Positions 19,381-27,986 of a DNA stretch of 64,000 nt are shown piece after piece. The stretch spans positions 2,914,001 to 2,978,000 of the forward strand of contig NZ_CP096040.1 in assembly GCF_023935105.1 (NCBI RefSeq). Direction: 5' to 3'. Origin of the DNA: Caulobacter segnis (GTDB lineage Bacteria > Pseudomonadota > Alphaproteobacteria > Caulobacterales > Caulobacteraceae). Position numbers and translations under genes: made by a program. The notes under the pieces were generated by a model that saw only the letters and a list, made by a program, of their open reading frames with translations, was not told the DNA's origin and ran no database searches. Numbering within the stretch: position 1 is the stretch's first letter; each line of letters starts with the position of its first letter.

Positions 19381-19842
19381 ATGCTGCAGCCCGGCGACAA
19401 GGCCCCCGACTTCGACCTGCCGACCGACACCGGCCGGGTCAGCCTGGCGGGCCTGAAGGGCAAGAACATCGTGCTCTACTTCTATCCGAAGGACGACACC
19501 GCCGGCTGCACGTCGGAGGCGTTGCAGTTCTCGTCGGAAGTCGAGGAGTTCCAGAAGCTGGGCGCGGTGATCGTCGGCGTGTCCAAGGACAGCGCCGCCT
19601 CGCACGCCAAGTTCCGCAAGAAGCACGACCTGACCATCGAGCTGGCCGCCGACCCGCTGGGCGACGTGGTCGAGGCCTATGGCGCCTGGGTCGAGAAGAG
19701 CATGTACGGCCGCAAGTACATGGGCATCGACCGCTCGACCTTCCTGATCGACCGCGAAGGCGTAGTCCGCGAGGCCTGGCGCAAGGTGAAGGTGCCCGGC
19801 CACATCAAGGCGGTTATGAACGCCGCCAAGGCCATCAAATAG
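19381..19842 (+). CDS. bcp: Thioredoxin-dependent peroxiredoxin, Bcp/PrxQ type
   Basis: A 153-residue cytosolic peroxidase that reduces hydrogen peroxide and organic peroxides. The peroxidatic cysteine is in YPKDDTAGCTSEA near residue 44. The usual second cysteine five residues later is absent (Q in CTSEALQ), so it should be a one-cysteine form or use a distant resolving residue. AAGGA seven bases before the ATG supports the start. It stands alone between tyrS and the M23 peptidase gene. Confidence 0.92.
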   Translation: MLQPGDKAPDFDLPTDTGRVSLAGLKGKNIVLYFYPKDDTAGCTSEALQFSSEVEEFQKLGAVIVGVSKDSAASHAKFRKKHDLTIELAADPLGDVVEAYGAWVEKSMYGRKYMGIDRSTFLIDREGVVREAWRKVKVPGHIKAVMNAAKAIK

Positions 19843-20088
19843 ATTTCGCCGGCGTTTTCGTCTCGCCTTGGAACGGTTCGATCGCGGCGGTGTTGTATCC
19901 GCGCCTCAACCTGTGACCTTTCGGCGCGAGCACAGCCTTAATTGCTGACTTCGCTGGTCAGGAAACGTTAAGGGTGCAGGCGCAACATTGGTATTTCGCG
20001 ACTCACGCCTCTATCGGGCGCGAAGAGTCTTGCACGTTTCCGCTTTATCGTTGCATATCGCCGGACCTGAAACGGGGGTTCTCGGGCG

Positions 20089-21240
20089 ATGGCGATCAAG
20101 CGCTTCAAGCGACTGCGACAATCTCTCGAAGCCCTATTCCCTGAACGGCACATCTATATCCGCTCCGGCGGCGAGATGCGCGGTTACGTCTTCTCCACCA
20201 ACAAGCAGATCCTGGGCGCCACCTGCGTGGCCGGCGCGGCGCTGTGGATGGGGGTCTGCACCGCTTCGATGATGATCAACGTCCTGTCGGTCAGCGCGAC
20301 CGACCAGCAGGTCATCAAGCAGAAGGCCTATTACGAGCGCCTGAACGCCGACCGTCAGGCGCGCCTGAACAGCGCGGTCGCCCAGCTGTCGGCCACCAAC
20401 GGCTCGCTGGACGATCTGGCGAGCTCGGTCGAGAAGCGCCACGCCGCCCTGGCTCTGCTGGTCTCCGACTTCAAGGGCGTGCCCGGGGCCGCCGAGGCCC
20501 TGACCGTCGCCAAGCCCCGCCTGCTGGCCGCCAGCCCGATCCAGCGCATCCAGGCCACCCGCATGGACCAGGAGCGCCTGATCGACGCCGCAGAAAGCTT
20601 CGCCAAGAGCCGCGCCGAGCGCTTGCGCCTGGCCATGCGGATGGCCGGCCTGGACGCGGGCAACTTCACCGGTCGCGGCGTGTCGCTGGGCGGCCCGCTG
20701 ATCGAGGCCAAGGATCCCCGCGCGCTCGCCGCCGTGCTCGACGTCGACGAGGAGTTCGCCAGCCGCATCCAGCATGCGGCCAACGACATGTCGGACATGC
20801 GCAGCCTGGGCGCGGCGGCCAAGAAGCTGCCCTTCTACCGCCCGACCAGCAATCCGGCCCTGTCGTCCAGCTACGGTGTCCGCTTCGACCCGTTCACGCG
20901 CCGGCCGGCCTTCCATTCGGGCCTCGACTTCCCGGGCGCCTTCTACACACCGATCATGGCCACGGCGCCGGGCGTCATCTCGTTCACGGGCGTGCGCTCG
21001 GGCTACGGCAACACGGTCGAGATCGACCACGGCGGCGGCTTCAAGACCCGCTACGCGCACCTGGCCACCATCGGCGTCCGCGTCGGCCAGCGTGTGTCGA
21101 TCGGCTCGCGCGTCGGCGCCATGGGCTCGACCGGCCGCTCGACCGGCCCGCACCTGCATTACGAAGTCTGGGTCAACGGCAAGGCCCAGAACCCCAATCG
21201 CTTCTTGAAGGCTGGTGAGTATGTTCAGCAAGCAAGCTAA
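20089..21240 (+). CDS. Membrane-anchored M23 (LytM) peptidase, bactofilin partner
   Basis: A 383-residue peptidase with a basic cytosolic N-terminus (about 40 residues), one membrane segment near residues 43-65, a helical/coiled periplasmic stretch, and an M23 domain at about residues 265-375. The zinc and catalytic residues look intact: HSGLDFPG (HxxxD), and GPHLHYEVW (HxH) near the end, so it should be an active endopeptidase on peptidoglycan. It overlaps the bactofilin gene by 20 bases. This arrangement matches the LmdC-BacA type pairs, in which bactofilin places the peptidase to shape the cell. Confidence 0.88.
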   Translation: MAIKRFKRLRQSLEALFPERHIYIRSGGEMRGYVFSTNKQILGATCVAGAALWMGVCTASMMINVLSVSATDQQVIKQKAYYERLNADRQARLNSAVAQLSATNGSLDDLASSVEKRHAALALLVSDFKGVPGAAEALTVAKPRLLAASPIQRIQATRMDQERLIDAAESFAKSRAERLRLAMRMAGLDAGNFTGRGVSLGGPLIEAKDPRALAAVLDVDEEFASRIQHAANDMSDMRSLGAAAKKLPFYRPTSNPALSSSYGVRFDPFTRRPAFHSGLDFPGAFYTPIMATAPGVISFTGVRSGYGNTVEIDHGGGFKTRYAHLATIGVRVGQRVSIGSRVGAMGSTGRSTGPHLHYEVWVNGKAQNPNRFLKAGEYVQQAS

Positions 21241-21709
21241 GTCGGCGCCCAAGACCACGGCCCGCATCGAATCCCTGCCGACCCCGGCCGCCGCCGGGCC
21301 CGCCGACCAGGCCCGTCGCGCCACGCCGAAGGTGGCCTCCTTGCTCTCGGCCGACCTGACCATCCAGGGCGACATCTCGGGCGAAGGCGAGCTGCAGGTC
21401 GACGGTATGATCAAGGGCGACATCCGCGTCGGCCGCCTGACCATCGGCGAGACCGGCCATATCGAAGGCTCGATCTACGCCGAGATCGTCGAGGTGCGCG
21501 GCCGCGTGGTCGGCACGATCACCGCCAAGCAGGTCCGGCTCTACGGCGCCTCGTACATCGATGGCGACATCACCCACGAGCAGCTGGCCATCGAAAGCGG
21601 CGCCTTCTTCCAAGGCCGCAGCCTGAAGTTCCAGCGCCCCGCCCCGGTCGTCCAGCCCGCGCCGCAGCCGGAACCGCAGCTGGCCATCGCCGAGGCGGTC
21701 GCCGGCTGA
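21221..21709 (+). CDS. bacA: Bactofilin, BacA type
   Basis: A cytoskeletal protein that self-assembles into filaments at the inner membrane; in Caulobacter, BacA localises to the stalk pole. The beta-helix core spans about residues 35-135, with repeating hydrophobic-glycine turns (DLTIQGDISGEGELQVDG, IKGDIRVGRLTIGE). The short hydrophobic N-terminus MFSKQAK probably touches the membrane. The C-terminus is proline-rich. I chose the ATG at 21221 (GAAGG at proper spacing; 162 residues) over a GTG two codons earlier. The gene overlaps the M23 peptidase gene. Confidence 0.93.
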   Translation: MFSKQAKSAPKTTARIESLPTPAAAGPADQARRATPKVASLLSADLTIQGDISGEGELQVDGMIKGDIRVGRLTIGETGHIEGSIYAEIVEVRGRVVGTITAKQVRLYGASYIDGDITHEQLAIESGAFFQGRSLKFQRPAPVVQPAPQPEPQLAIAEAVAG

Positions 21710-21716
21710 CGGTCGA

Positions 21717-22085
21717 TTATCGACTGCTGAGCACGAAGGTGTTGCCGTCGGGGTCCTTGAACTTGGCGAAGGTTCCCCAGGGCTGCTTCTGGGGCGGACC
21801 TTCGAATTCGACGCCCTTCTCGCTCAGCTTGCGATAGGCGTGCTCGACGTCGTCGCAGGCCAGCGAGCCGTTGAAGAAGCTGCCGATGCGGTCTTCATGC
21901 CCCTCGGGCGTGAACAGCACGAGGCCCGTCTCCGCGCCCGGGATCGACAGCTCGATCCAGCGCTGCTGGCCCATCGGCTGGTCGGTGGCGACCCGCAGGC
22001 CGACCTTCTCGGTCCAGAAGGCCAAGGCCCGATCCTGGTCGCTGGTCGGAATGCTGACGAACTTTACCTTGCTGATCACGCTCAT
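21717..22085 (-). CDS. VOC (glyoxalase/bleomycin-resistance) family protein
   Basis: A 122-residue single-domain protein with the repeated beta-alpha-beta-beta-beta fold of the vicinal oxygen chelate family (SKVKFVSIPTSDQDRALAFW, and KFKDPDGNTFVLSS at the end). Members bind a divalent metal and act on diverse small molecules. The substrate is not predictable. It is convergent with bacA (seven bases) and divergent from the HTH gene. Confidence 0.83.
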   Translation of the reverse strand: MSVISKVKFVSIPTSDQDRALAFWTEKVGLRVATDQPMGQQRWIELSIPGAETGLVLFTPEGHEDRIGSFFNGSLACDDVEHAYRKLSEKGVEFEGPPQKQPWGTFAKFKDPDGNTFVLSSR

Positions 22086-22174
22086 CGCGTTTCTCTTCCC
22101 TGTGGGCGATCCAGGCCCGAGGTCGTAACGCGACGGCCTTGCGCCGGTGAAGTCGTGCAGGCAATGCTATAGCA

Positions 22175-22486
22175 ATGACTACGCAGAGCTATGCGATCCA
22201 TCGCTACGTGCTCGACACCCTGATGGCGGACCTGGTGGGTCACGACCACAGACCGTCGTCGTTCCTGGTCTATCTGGCGATCACGGCGGCGCACGCCGAC
22301 GGACGGGCCAGCTTCAGCCACACCCAGCTGGCCGAACGCACGGGCCAGTCGCGGCGCACAGTGCAGAACGCCGTCGAGACCTTGAAACAAAGGGGATTGA
22401 TCGAGGTCAGCCGCCAGGGGCCGACCGAAGCGGCGACCTATGTCCCGCTGACGCCCTGGAGACGCCAGCGGGACGAGGAAGCCTAG
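22175..22486 (+). CDS. Small helix-turn-helix DNA-binding protein
   Basis: A 103-residue protein with a central winged HTH ([33 protein letters not shown], about residues 48-80), of the kind found in GntR- and MarR-like regulators, and no further ligand domain. A GCTATAGC sequence that resembles a Caulobacter -10 element (GCTANAWC) ends two bases before the ATG, and no Shine-Dalgarno is visible, so the start may be slightly downstream or the message leaderless. It overlaps prfB by four bases at the 3' ends. Its targets are unknown. Confidence 0.72.
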   Translation: MTTQSYAIHRYVLDTLMADLVGHDHRPSSFLVYLAITAAHADGRASFSHTQLAERTGQSRRTVQNAVETLKQRGLIEVSRQGPTEAATYVPLTPWRRQRDEEA

Positions 22487-23605
22487 GCCTCGCCGCCGTC
22501 GCGCGTGTGACCCACGCGCTGGGCCAGGGAGGCGCCCATGAAGGCGTCGAGGTCGCCGTCCAAGACCCCTTGCGTGTCGGACGTCTCGACGTTGGTCCGC
22601 AGATCCTTGACCATCTGGTAGGGCTGCAACACGTAGCTGCGGATCTGGTGCCCCCAGCCGATGTCGGTCTTGGTGTCCTCCAGCGCCTGCTGGGCGGCTT
22701 CGCGCTTCTGCAGCTCGGCCTCGTAGAGGCGCGCGCGCAGCATCTTCCAGGCTTCCTCGCGGTTCTGGTGCTGCGAGCGGCCGGCCTGGCAGGCCACCGC
22801 GATGCCGGTCGGAATGTGCGTCAGGCGCACGGCCGAGTCCGTCTTGTTGATGTGCTGACCGCCGGCGCCGGAAGCGCGGTAGGTGTCGGTCCGCACATCG
22901 GACGGATTGATCTCGATCTCGATGTTGTCGTCGACCACGGGATAGACCCAGGCCGAGGCGAACGAGGTGTGGCGGCGGGCGCTGCTGTCATACGGGCTGA
23001 TGCGCACCAGGCGGTGCACGCCGGCCTCGGTCTTCAGCCAGCCATAGGCGTTGGGGCCCTTGACCAGCAGGGTCGCGGACTTGATGCCGGCCTGGTCGCC
23101 GTCGGTCTCTTCGATCAGTTCGGTCGTCATGCCGTGGGCGTTGGCCCAGCGCGTGTACATGCGCAGCAGGATGCCGGCCCAGTCGCACGACTCCGTGCCC
23201 CCGGCCCCGGAGTTGATTTCGATATAGGCGTCGTTGCCGTCGGCCTCGCCGGACAGCAGGGCCTCCAGCTCGGCGCGACCGGCGCGTTCGCGGATCGCCT
23301 TCAGCTGGGCGCGGGCGTCGTTCAGCGACTCCTCGTCGCCTTCCATGTCGGCCAGTTCGGCGTATTCGACCGCGTCCTTGACGTCGCGCTCGATCGACTG
23401 GACGGCCTCGACCTTGGCGGCCAGGTTCGCGCGCTCGCGCGACACGGCCTGGGCCTCGGACGGACGGTCCCACAGGGTCGGGTCCTCGACCCGGGCGTTC
23501 AGCTCATCGAGCTTGCGGAGGGCGACATCCCAGTCAAAGACGCCTCCTGAGCAGTCCCACGGACTGCTCGATGTCGGCCGCGGCGGCCTCGACATCCGGT
23601 CTCAT
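22483..23605 (-). CDS. prfB: Peptide chain release factor 2 (programmed +1 frameshift)
   Basis: RF2 ends translation at UGA and UAA. Translation starts at the ATG at 23605 ([14 protein letters not shown]) and reaches an in-frame TGA after 23 codons. A +1 slip on CTT-TGA-C then joins the long frame, giving 373 residues. GGQ is in [17 protein letters not shown], and the stop-recognition SPF motif reads SPY ([15 protein letters not shown]), a variation seen in related bacteria. A start at 23595 in the long frame would give the wrong N-terminus. The gene converges on the HTH gene. Confidence 0.94.
23533..23548 (-). promoter_or_regulatory. prfB: RF2 autoregulatory frameshift site
   Basis: Reading on the minus strand: AGGAGG-CGT-CTT-TGA-C. 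The internal Shine-Dalgarno AGGAGG sits three bases before the CTT shift codon, as in E. coli prfB. Low RF2 lets the ribosome pause at TGA and slip +1; high RF2 ends translation there. Confidence 0.93.
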
Positions 23606-23669
23606 CACGTAACTCCGCGACAGTGTTGAAGGGCGCGGGAGATAACGCGCGTCGGCCTCCCGCGCAACG

Positions 23670-26039
23670 TCAATAGAGACCGCTGAGCGGATCCACCTTC
23701 TGCGGCGGCGGCTTGCCAGGCTGGGCCTGCGGCTGCGGTACCGGCGGCAGACCAGGCGACAGCTCGTTGTAGGGCACGGGGCCGGTCGGAGCGACCTCGA
23801 CCTTGGGCTCGGTGCCGGGCCGGAAAGCCTCGCGGACGCCGCGCACCAGAGCGAACTTGGCGTTCTTCGGTGGCTTGAAATCGACGACGGGCTGGCCCTC
23901 CAGCGCGACCTTCATGAAGTCCATGAACACCGGCACGGGACCGGCTGCACCCGTCTCTCCCTCGCCCAGTGAGCGGTTGTCGTCGAAGCCGAAGAACACC
24001 CCGACCACCAGGTTCGGCGAGAAACCGACGAACCAGGCGCTGCGGTACTCGTTGGTGGTGCCCGTCTTGCCCGCCAGCGGACGGCCCAGCGAACTGACGG
24101 CGGCGGCGGTGCCGCGCTGGACCACGCCCTGCAGCATCGAGGTGATCTGGTAGGCCGTGACCGGATCCATGACCTGCTCGCCCGGCGCGGCGAATCTGGG
24201 ACTCTCATCGCCGTTGAAGCCGGCCTCGCAGCGCTCGCAGTCGCGCTTGTCGGCCCGGAAGATCACCTTGCCCTCGCGGTCCTGCACCAGCTCGATCAGG
24301 TGCGGCTCGACCCGGCGGCCGCCGTTGACGAACGGCGCATAGGCGGCGGTCAGCTTGAACGGCGTCGTCTCTCCGGCCCCCAGGGCCATGGCCAGCACCG
24401 GGTCCATGGTCTTGACGACCCCCGCGCGCTTGGCGAAGTCGATGATCTTCTTCATGCCGACGCCCTGGGCCAGGCGCACGGTCATCGCGTTGATCGACTG
24501 CTCCAGGCCCTTGCGCAGCGGCTGAGCCCCATAGAACTCCTTGTGGTAGTTCTCCGGGCTCCAGTCCTGGCCGTTGGCCCCCTTCAGGGTGATGGCGCTG
24601 TCGACGATGACGCTGGCGGGCGTGTAGCCGTTCTCCAGCGCCGTCGCATAGACGAATGGCTTGAACGCCGAACCCGGCTGGCGATTGGCCTGGGTGGCGC
24701 GGTTGAACTTCGACAGCGAGTAGGAATAGCCGCCGACCAGGGCCACGATGCGGCCGGTATACGGCTCCATGGCCACCAAGGCTCCGTTGACGGCCGGGGC
24801 TTGGCGCAGGCGGTAGCCGCCGCTGGCCGCCTTCTCGACGAAGACCAGGTCGCCGGCCTTCAGGCCCTTGCCGTTCTTGGCCCAGGTCACGTCCTCGCCG
24901 ACGATCTGGCCCTCGCCCTCTCCCTTCACCAGGCGCACGCGGCCGTCGTTGGAGGTGACCAGGGCCGGACGCCAGGTGTTGCGCTCGGACGGGATCGGCT
25001 TGGCCAGGGCGGTCTTTTCCCAGGCAAGGTCTGTAGACTCGACGTGCCCCCAGGCGCCGCGCCAGCCGTGGCGACGGTCGTACTTCTCCAGGCCGTCCAT
25101 CAGCGCCACACGAGCCGCCGTCTGCAGGCGCGGATCCAGGGTCGTGCGCATGTAGTAGCCGCCCTCGTTGAGACGGGGGCCCAGCGTCGCCATGCCGCGC
25201 TGGCGCACTTCCTCGACGAAGTAGTCGGCGTCGCGATAGGCGGCGCGCTTGGGCCCGGGCTGCACGACCAGGTCCTCGGCCATGGCCTTGCGGGCGTTCT
25301 CCTTGGTGATCCAGCCCTGCTCGGCCATCTGGCCCAGCACCCAGTTGCGGCGGGCCATCGCCTTGGCCTTGTTGCGGATCGGGTGGTAGTTGTCCGGCCC
25401 CTTGGGTAGCGAGGCCAGATAGGCGCACTGAGCCAGGGTCAGCTCCGGCAGCGACTTGCCGAAGTAGTTGTAGGCGGCCGCGCCGACGCCGAACGAGCGA
25501 TAGCCCAGCCAGATCTCGTTCAGATAGAGCTCGAGAATCTGCTGCTTGGTCAGCGATTGCTCCAAGCGGTGGGCCAGGATCGCTTCCTTGAACTTGCGGC
25601 CGACCGTGGCGTCGCTGGTCAGCAGGACGTTCTTGGCGACCTGCTGGGTGATGGTCGAGCCGCCCTCTAGGCGCCGGCCGCGGATGGCGTTGCCGACGTT
25701 GTTCAGCATCGCGCGCGACAGGCCGCCGACGTCAACGCCGCCGTGCTGGAAGAAATTGCGATCCTCGGCCGCCAGGAAGGCCTGGGCCAGCTGCGGCGGG
25801 ATCTGGTCGTAGGGAATGAAGATCCGGCGCTCTTTGGAATATTCGCCGATCAGCGTGCCGTCCCACGCATAGACGCGCGTGGCGGTCGGCGGACGGTAGT
25901 CCTGCAACTCGCCGGCGTCGGGCATGTCATGGAACAGCCAGGCGGCGTAGATCGCGATCGCGAATCCCGCGACGGCGATGAACGACAGCACCGCCACGCC
26001 CGCGATGGCCATCCATCGTTCGCTGGGTTTCAGATCCAC
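23670..26039 (-). CDS. Bifunctional penicillin-binding protein 1A family
   Basis: Builds peptidoglycan: glycosyltransferase plus transpeptidase, anchored in the inner membrane. The GTG at 26039 is preceded by GGAGG at good spacing and gives 789 residues. Order: membrane segment at about residues 10-35; GT51 domain about 60-240 with the catalytic glutamate in AAEDRNFFQHGG and the QQVAKN segment; OB-like linker; transpeptidase with catalytic serine in PGSAFKPF, SIN in EQSINAMTVRLA, and KTGTT near the C-terminus. The tail is proline-rich. Together with the adjacent amiC, it forms a cell-wall pair. Confidence 0.92.
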   Translation of the reverse strand: MDLKPSERWMAIAGVAVLSFIAVAGFAIAIYAAWLFHDMPDAGELQDYRPPTATRVYAWDGTLIGEYSKERRIFIPYDQIPPQLAQAFLAAEDRNFFQHGGVDVGGLSRAMLNNVGNAIRGRRLEGGSTITQQVAKNVLLTSDATVGRKFKEAILAHRLEQSLTKQQILELYLNEIWLGYRSFGVGAAAYNYFGKSLPELTLAQCAYLASLPKGPDNYHPIRNKAKAMARRNWVLGQMAEQGWITKENARKAMAEDLVVQPGPKRAAYRDADYFVEEVRQRGMATLGPRLNEGGYYMRTTLDPRLQTAARVALMDGLEKYDRRHGWRGAWGHVESTDLAWEKTALAKPIPSERNTWRPALVTSNDGRVRLVKGEGEGQIVGEDVTWAKNGKGLKAGDLVFVEKAASGGYRLRQAPAVNGALVAMEPYTGRIVALVGGYSYSLSKFNRATQANRQPGSAFKPFVYATALENGYTPASVIVDSAITLKGANGQDWSPENYHKEFYGAQPLRKGLEQSINAMTVRLAQGVGMKKIIDFAKRAGVVKTMDPVLAMALGAGETTPFKLTAAYAPFVNGGRRVEPHLIELVQDREGKVIFRADKRDCERCEAGFNGDESPRFAAPGEQVMDPVTAYQITSMLQGVVQRGTAAAVSSLGRPLAGKTGTTNEYRSAWFVGFSPNLVVGVFFGFDDNRSLGEGETGAAGPVPVFMDFMKVALEGQPVVDFKPPKNAKFALVRGVREAFRPGTEPKVEVAPTGPVPYNELSPGLPPVPQPQAQPGKPPPQKVDPLSGLY

Positions 26040-26206
26040 GCGACCTCCGTCGGGCGAGTCCCCTGCCCCGCCACACACCCTTCACTAGATCGCTTGTCGC
26101 GGAACCGTAAGCGGTTTCGCGGTCACGCTTTCTTCGACGAAGCGCGAACGATCGTCCCTGTGATTAGAGCGCGCCGGAGAAAAGGGGAAGCGGCGCCCGT
26201 CCGTTA

Positions 26207-27408
26207 TCAGGACTTGCGCGAATCCGCCGAGAAGTAGGCCTCGATCGAATCGGCGACGGCGTTGACCAGACGGTTGCGGCTGGACTTGGTGGTGAGCAGC
26301 GCCTCGTCGTCCGGATTGGTGATGAAGCCCATCTCCAGCAGCACGGCCGGCACGTCCGGCGCCAAAAGCACGATGAAGCCCGCGTCGCGGTGGCTACGCC
26401 GCAGCAAAGGGGTCTCCTCGCCGACGTTGGCCAGCAGCAGTTGGGCGAAGGCGGCCGACCGGTTCTTGGTGGCGCGCTGCGACAGGTCCAGCAGGATCTG
26501 GCTGACGGCGCGATCGCGGCCCGGCAGGTTGGCCTTCATCAGCCAGTCGTTCTTGTCCAGGACCAGGCCGACGCGCTCGGTTCCCTTTTCGGACAGGGTG
26601 TAGACCGAAGCGCCTCGGGTGCTGGTGTCGGGACCCGAGTCGGCGTGCATGGAGATGAACAGGTCGGCGTCGGCGCGCCGAGCGACCTGCACCCGCGCTT
26701 CCAGCGGGACGAAGGTGTCGGTCTCGCGGGTCAGCACGACCTGGAAACGGCCGGTGCGCTCCAGACGCGCCTTGAGCGCCTTGGCGGCGGCCAGGGTGAC
26801 GTCCTTTTCATAGACATTGGCGCCCAGCGAGCCGGGATCCTTGCCGCCGTGGCCGGCGTCGATGACGATGACCTTCTTCAGGCGCAGCGGCGCGGCCTTG
26901 ACCGGCGCGCTGGCCAGGGTCAGGCGGGGCGCCTGCGGCGTGAAACCCGATCCATTCGGGACGCCGTCGACAGCCTTCAGGTCGATGACATAGCGATAGG
27001 CGGTCGCGCCATCGCCGGGTGGCAGCAGGAAGCGACGGCGAACCTCGGCCTTGCCGGCCAGGTCCAGGCGCAGGCGGGCGCCGCCCGCGGCCTCGTCTAT
27101 GACCCAGCGCTTGACCAGGCCCTGGCCCGAACCCTGCAGGTCGCCGGAAACGACGACGTTGGGCAGCGCCATGACCAGGCGCTGATCACTCATGCCGTCG
27201 GAAATCAGCTTGCCGGCCGAGGCGCGGTCCAGGTCGATCACCACCCGGGTTTCGGTGCGATCGCCGCCGAAGCGGACCTTCTGCACCCCGCCGGCGCGGC
27301 GGGGCCCTGGGCGGTGGCGACCGCGACGCCGGCCGTCGTCAGACCGCCGACGATCAACGCCGCCCGAACCCAGCCCATGCGGGCCAAACTGATGAGAACC
27401 TTCCGCAT
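26207..27408 (-). CDS. amiC: N-acetylmuramoyl-L-alanine amidase AmiC; frame broken near the signal peptide
   Basis: Splits the stem peptide from glycan strands during division. The main frame (27286 to 26207) has an AMIN domain (residues 1-110) and an Amidase_3 domain with zinc ligands in IDAGHGGKDPGSLG and SMHADS, plus a C-terminal EMGFITN segment with the catalytic glutamate. The signal peptide (MRKVLISLARM start at 27408) is in a different frame. One extra base in the C4 run at 27286-27289 joins them (APAG-V-QKVRF). As written, the intact frame starts at a GTG and would stay in the cytosol. AmiC should be needed in Caulobacter, so a consensus error is likely. Confidence 0.86.
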
Positions 27409-27986
27409 CCCCGCCCGCGTAACCGGATTTGGTGAACCGAACGTCAATATCGCCCGGGCGAGGTAGCCAAAGGGTTAAGTCCTGTTGATCCGTCGAAAGC
27501 TTTTCTTTTGCGCGCCGATGTGGCTACAGTCCCGCCGCGCGTGAAGTCCGTGATCGTCACGACTCCATGCGAGCTGGCTTTGCCTCGAAAGTGGTCTGAA
27601 CCTCTTCCGATGCGAAGATGGCGGACTAGATAGTGTTCGAGACACGGCCGACCTGGCGGGCAAGACGCCTACCGAAACGCCGTGTCGAGGGGCTCGCGTC
27701 GGGCTCAAACGCCCTTCCGGCGACGACGCGCCATCCGATCCGCGCCTTCTGGCGCGACAACAGACACCTTCTCGCGCCATTCGTGACGCGACAGGCACAA
27801 CAATCCGGTCCGCGCCTCGCGCGGGAGGGACAAACGAAACCCCAATGGGCTGCGCCGCACCCGATCGCCTTTGGCACCTGACCCTTCGCAACCGCGCTGA
27901 CGGTGCGACGGTCGGCGACGCGCGCGCCCTTCATTCAAATCGGCGACCGGGCCTCGCGCCCGCCGCGCGCCGTGGAGACTTCCTTA
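27409..27986 (+). other. Long gene-free leader upstream of rne
   Basis: About 580 bases between the divergent amiC and rne starts with no convincing gene; the open frames here lack recognisable products. It must contain both promoters. A long untranslated rne leader is known in E. coli to let RNase E cut its own message, and a similar role here is plausible. I could not identify a reliable promoter or a defined RNA family. Confidence 0.5.

Noticed and set aside
23670..26078. An earlier ATG start for the penicillin-binding protein (26078)
   Set aside because: It would add 13 residues without matching sequence; the GTG at 26039 has a strong GGAGG at good spacing.
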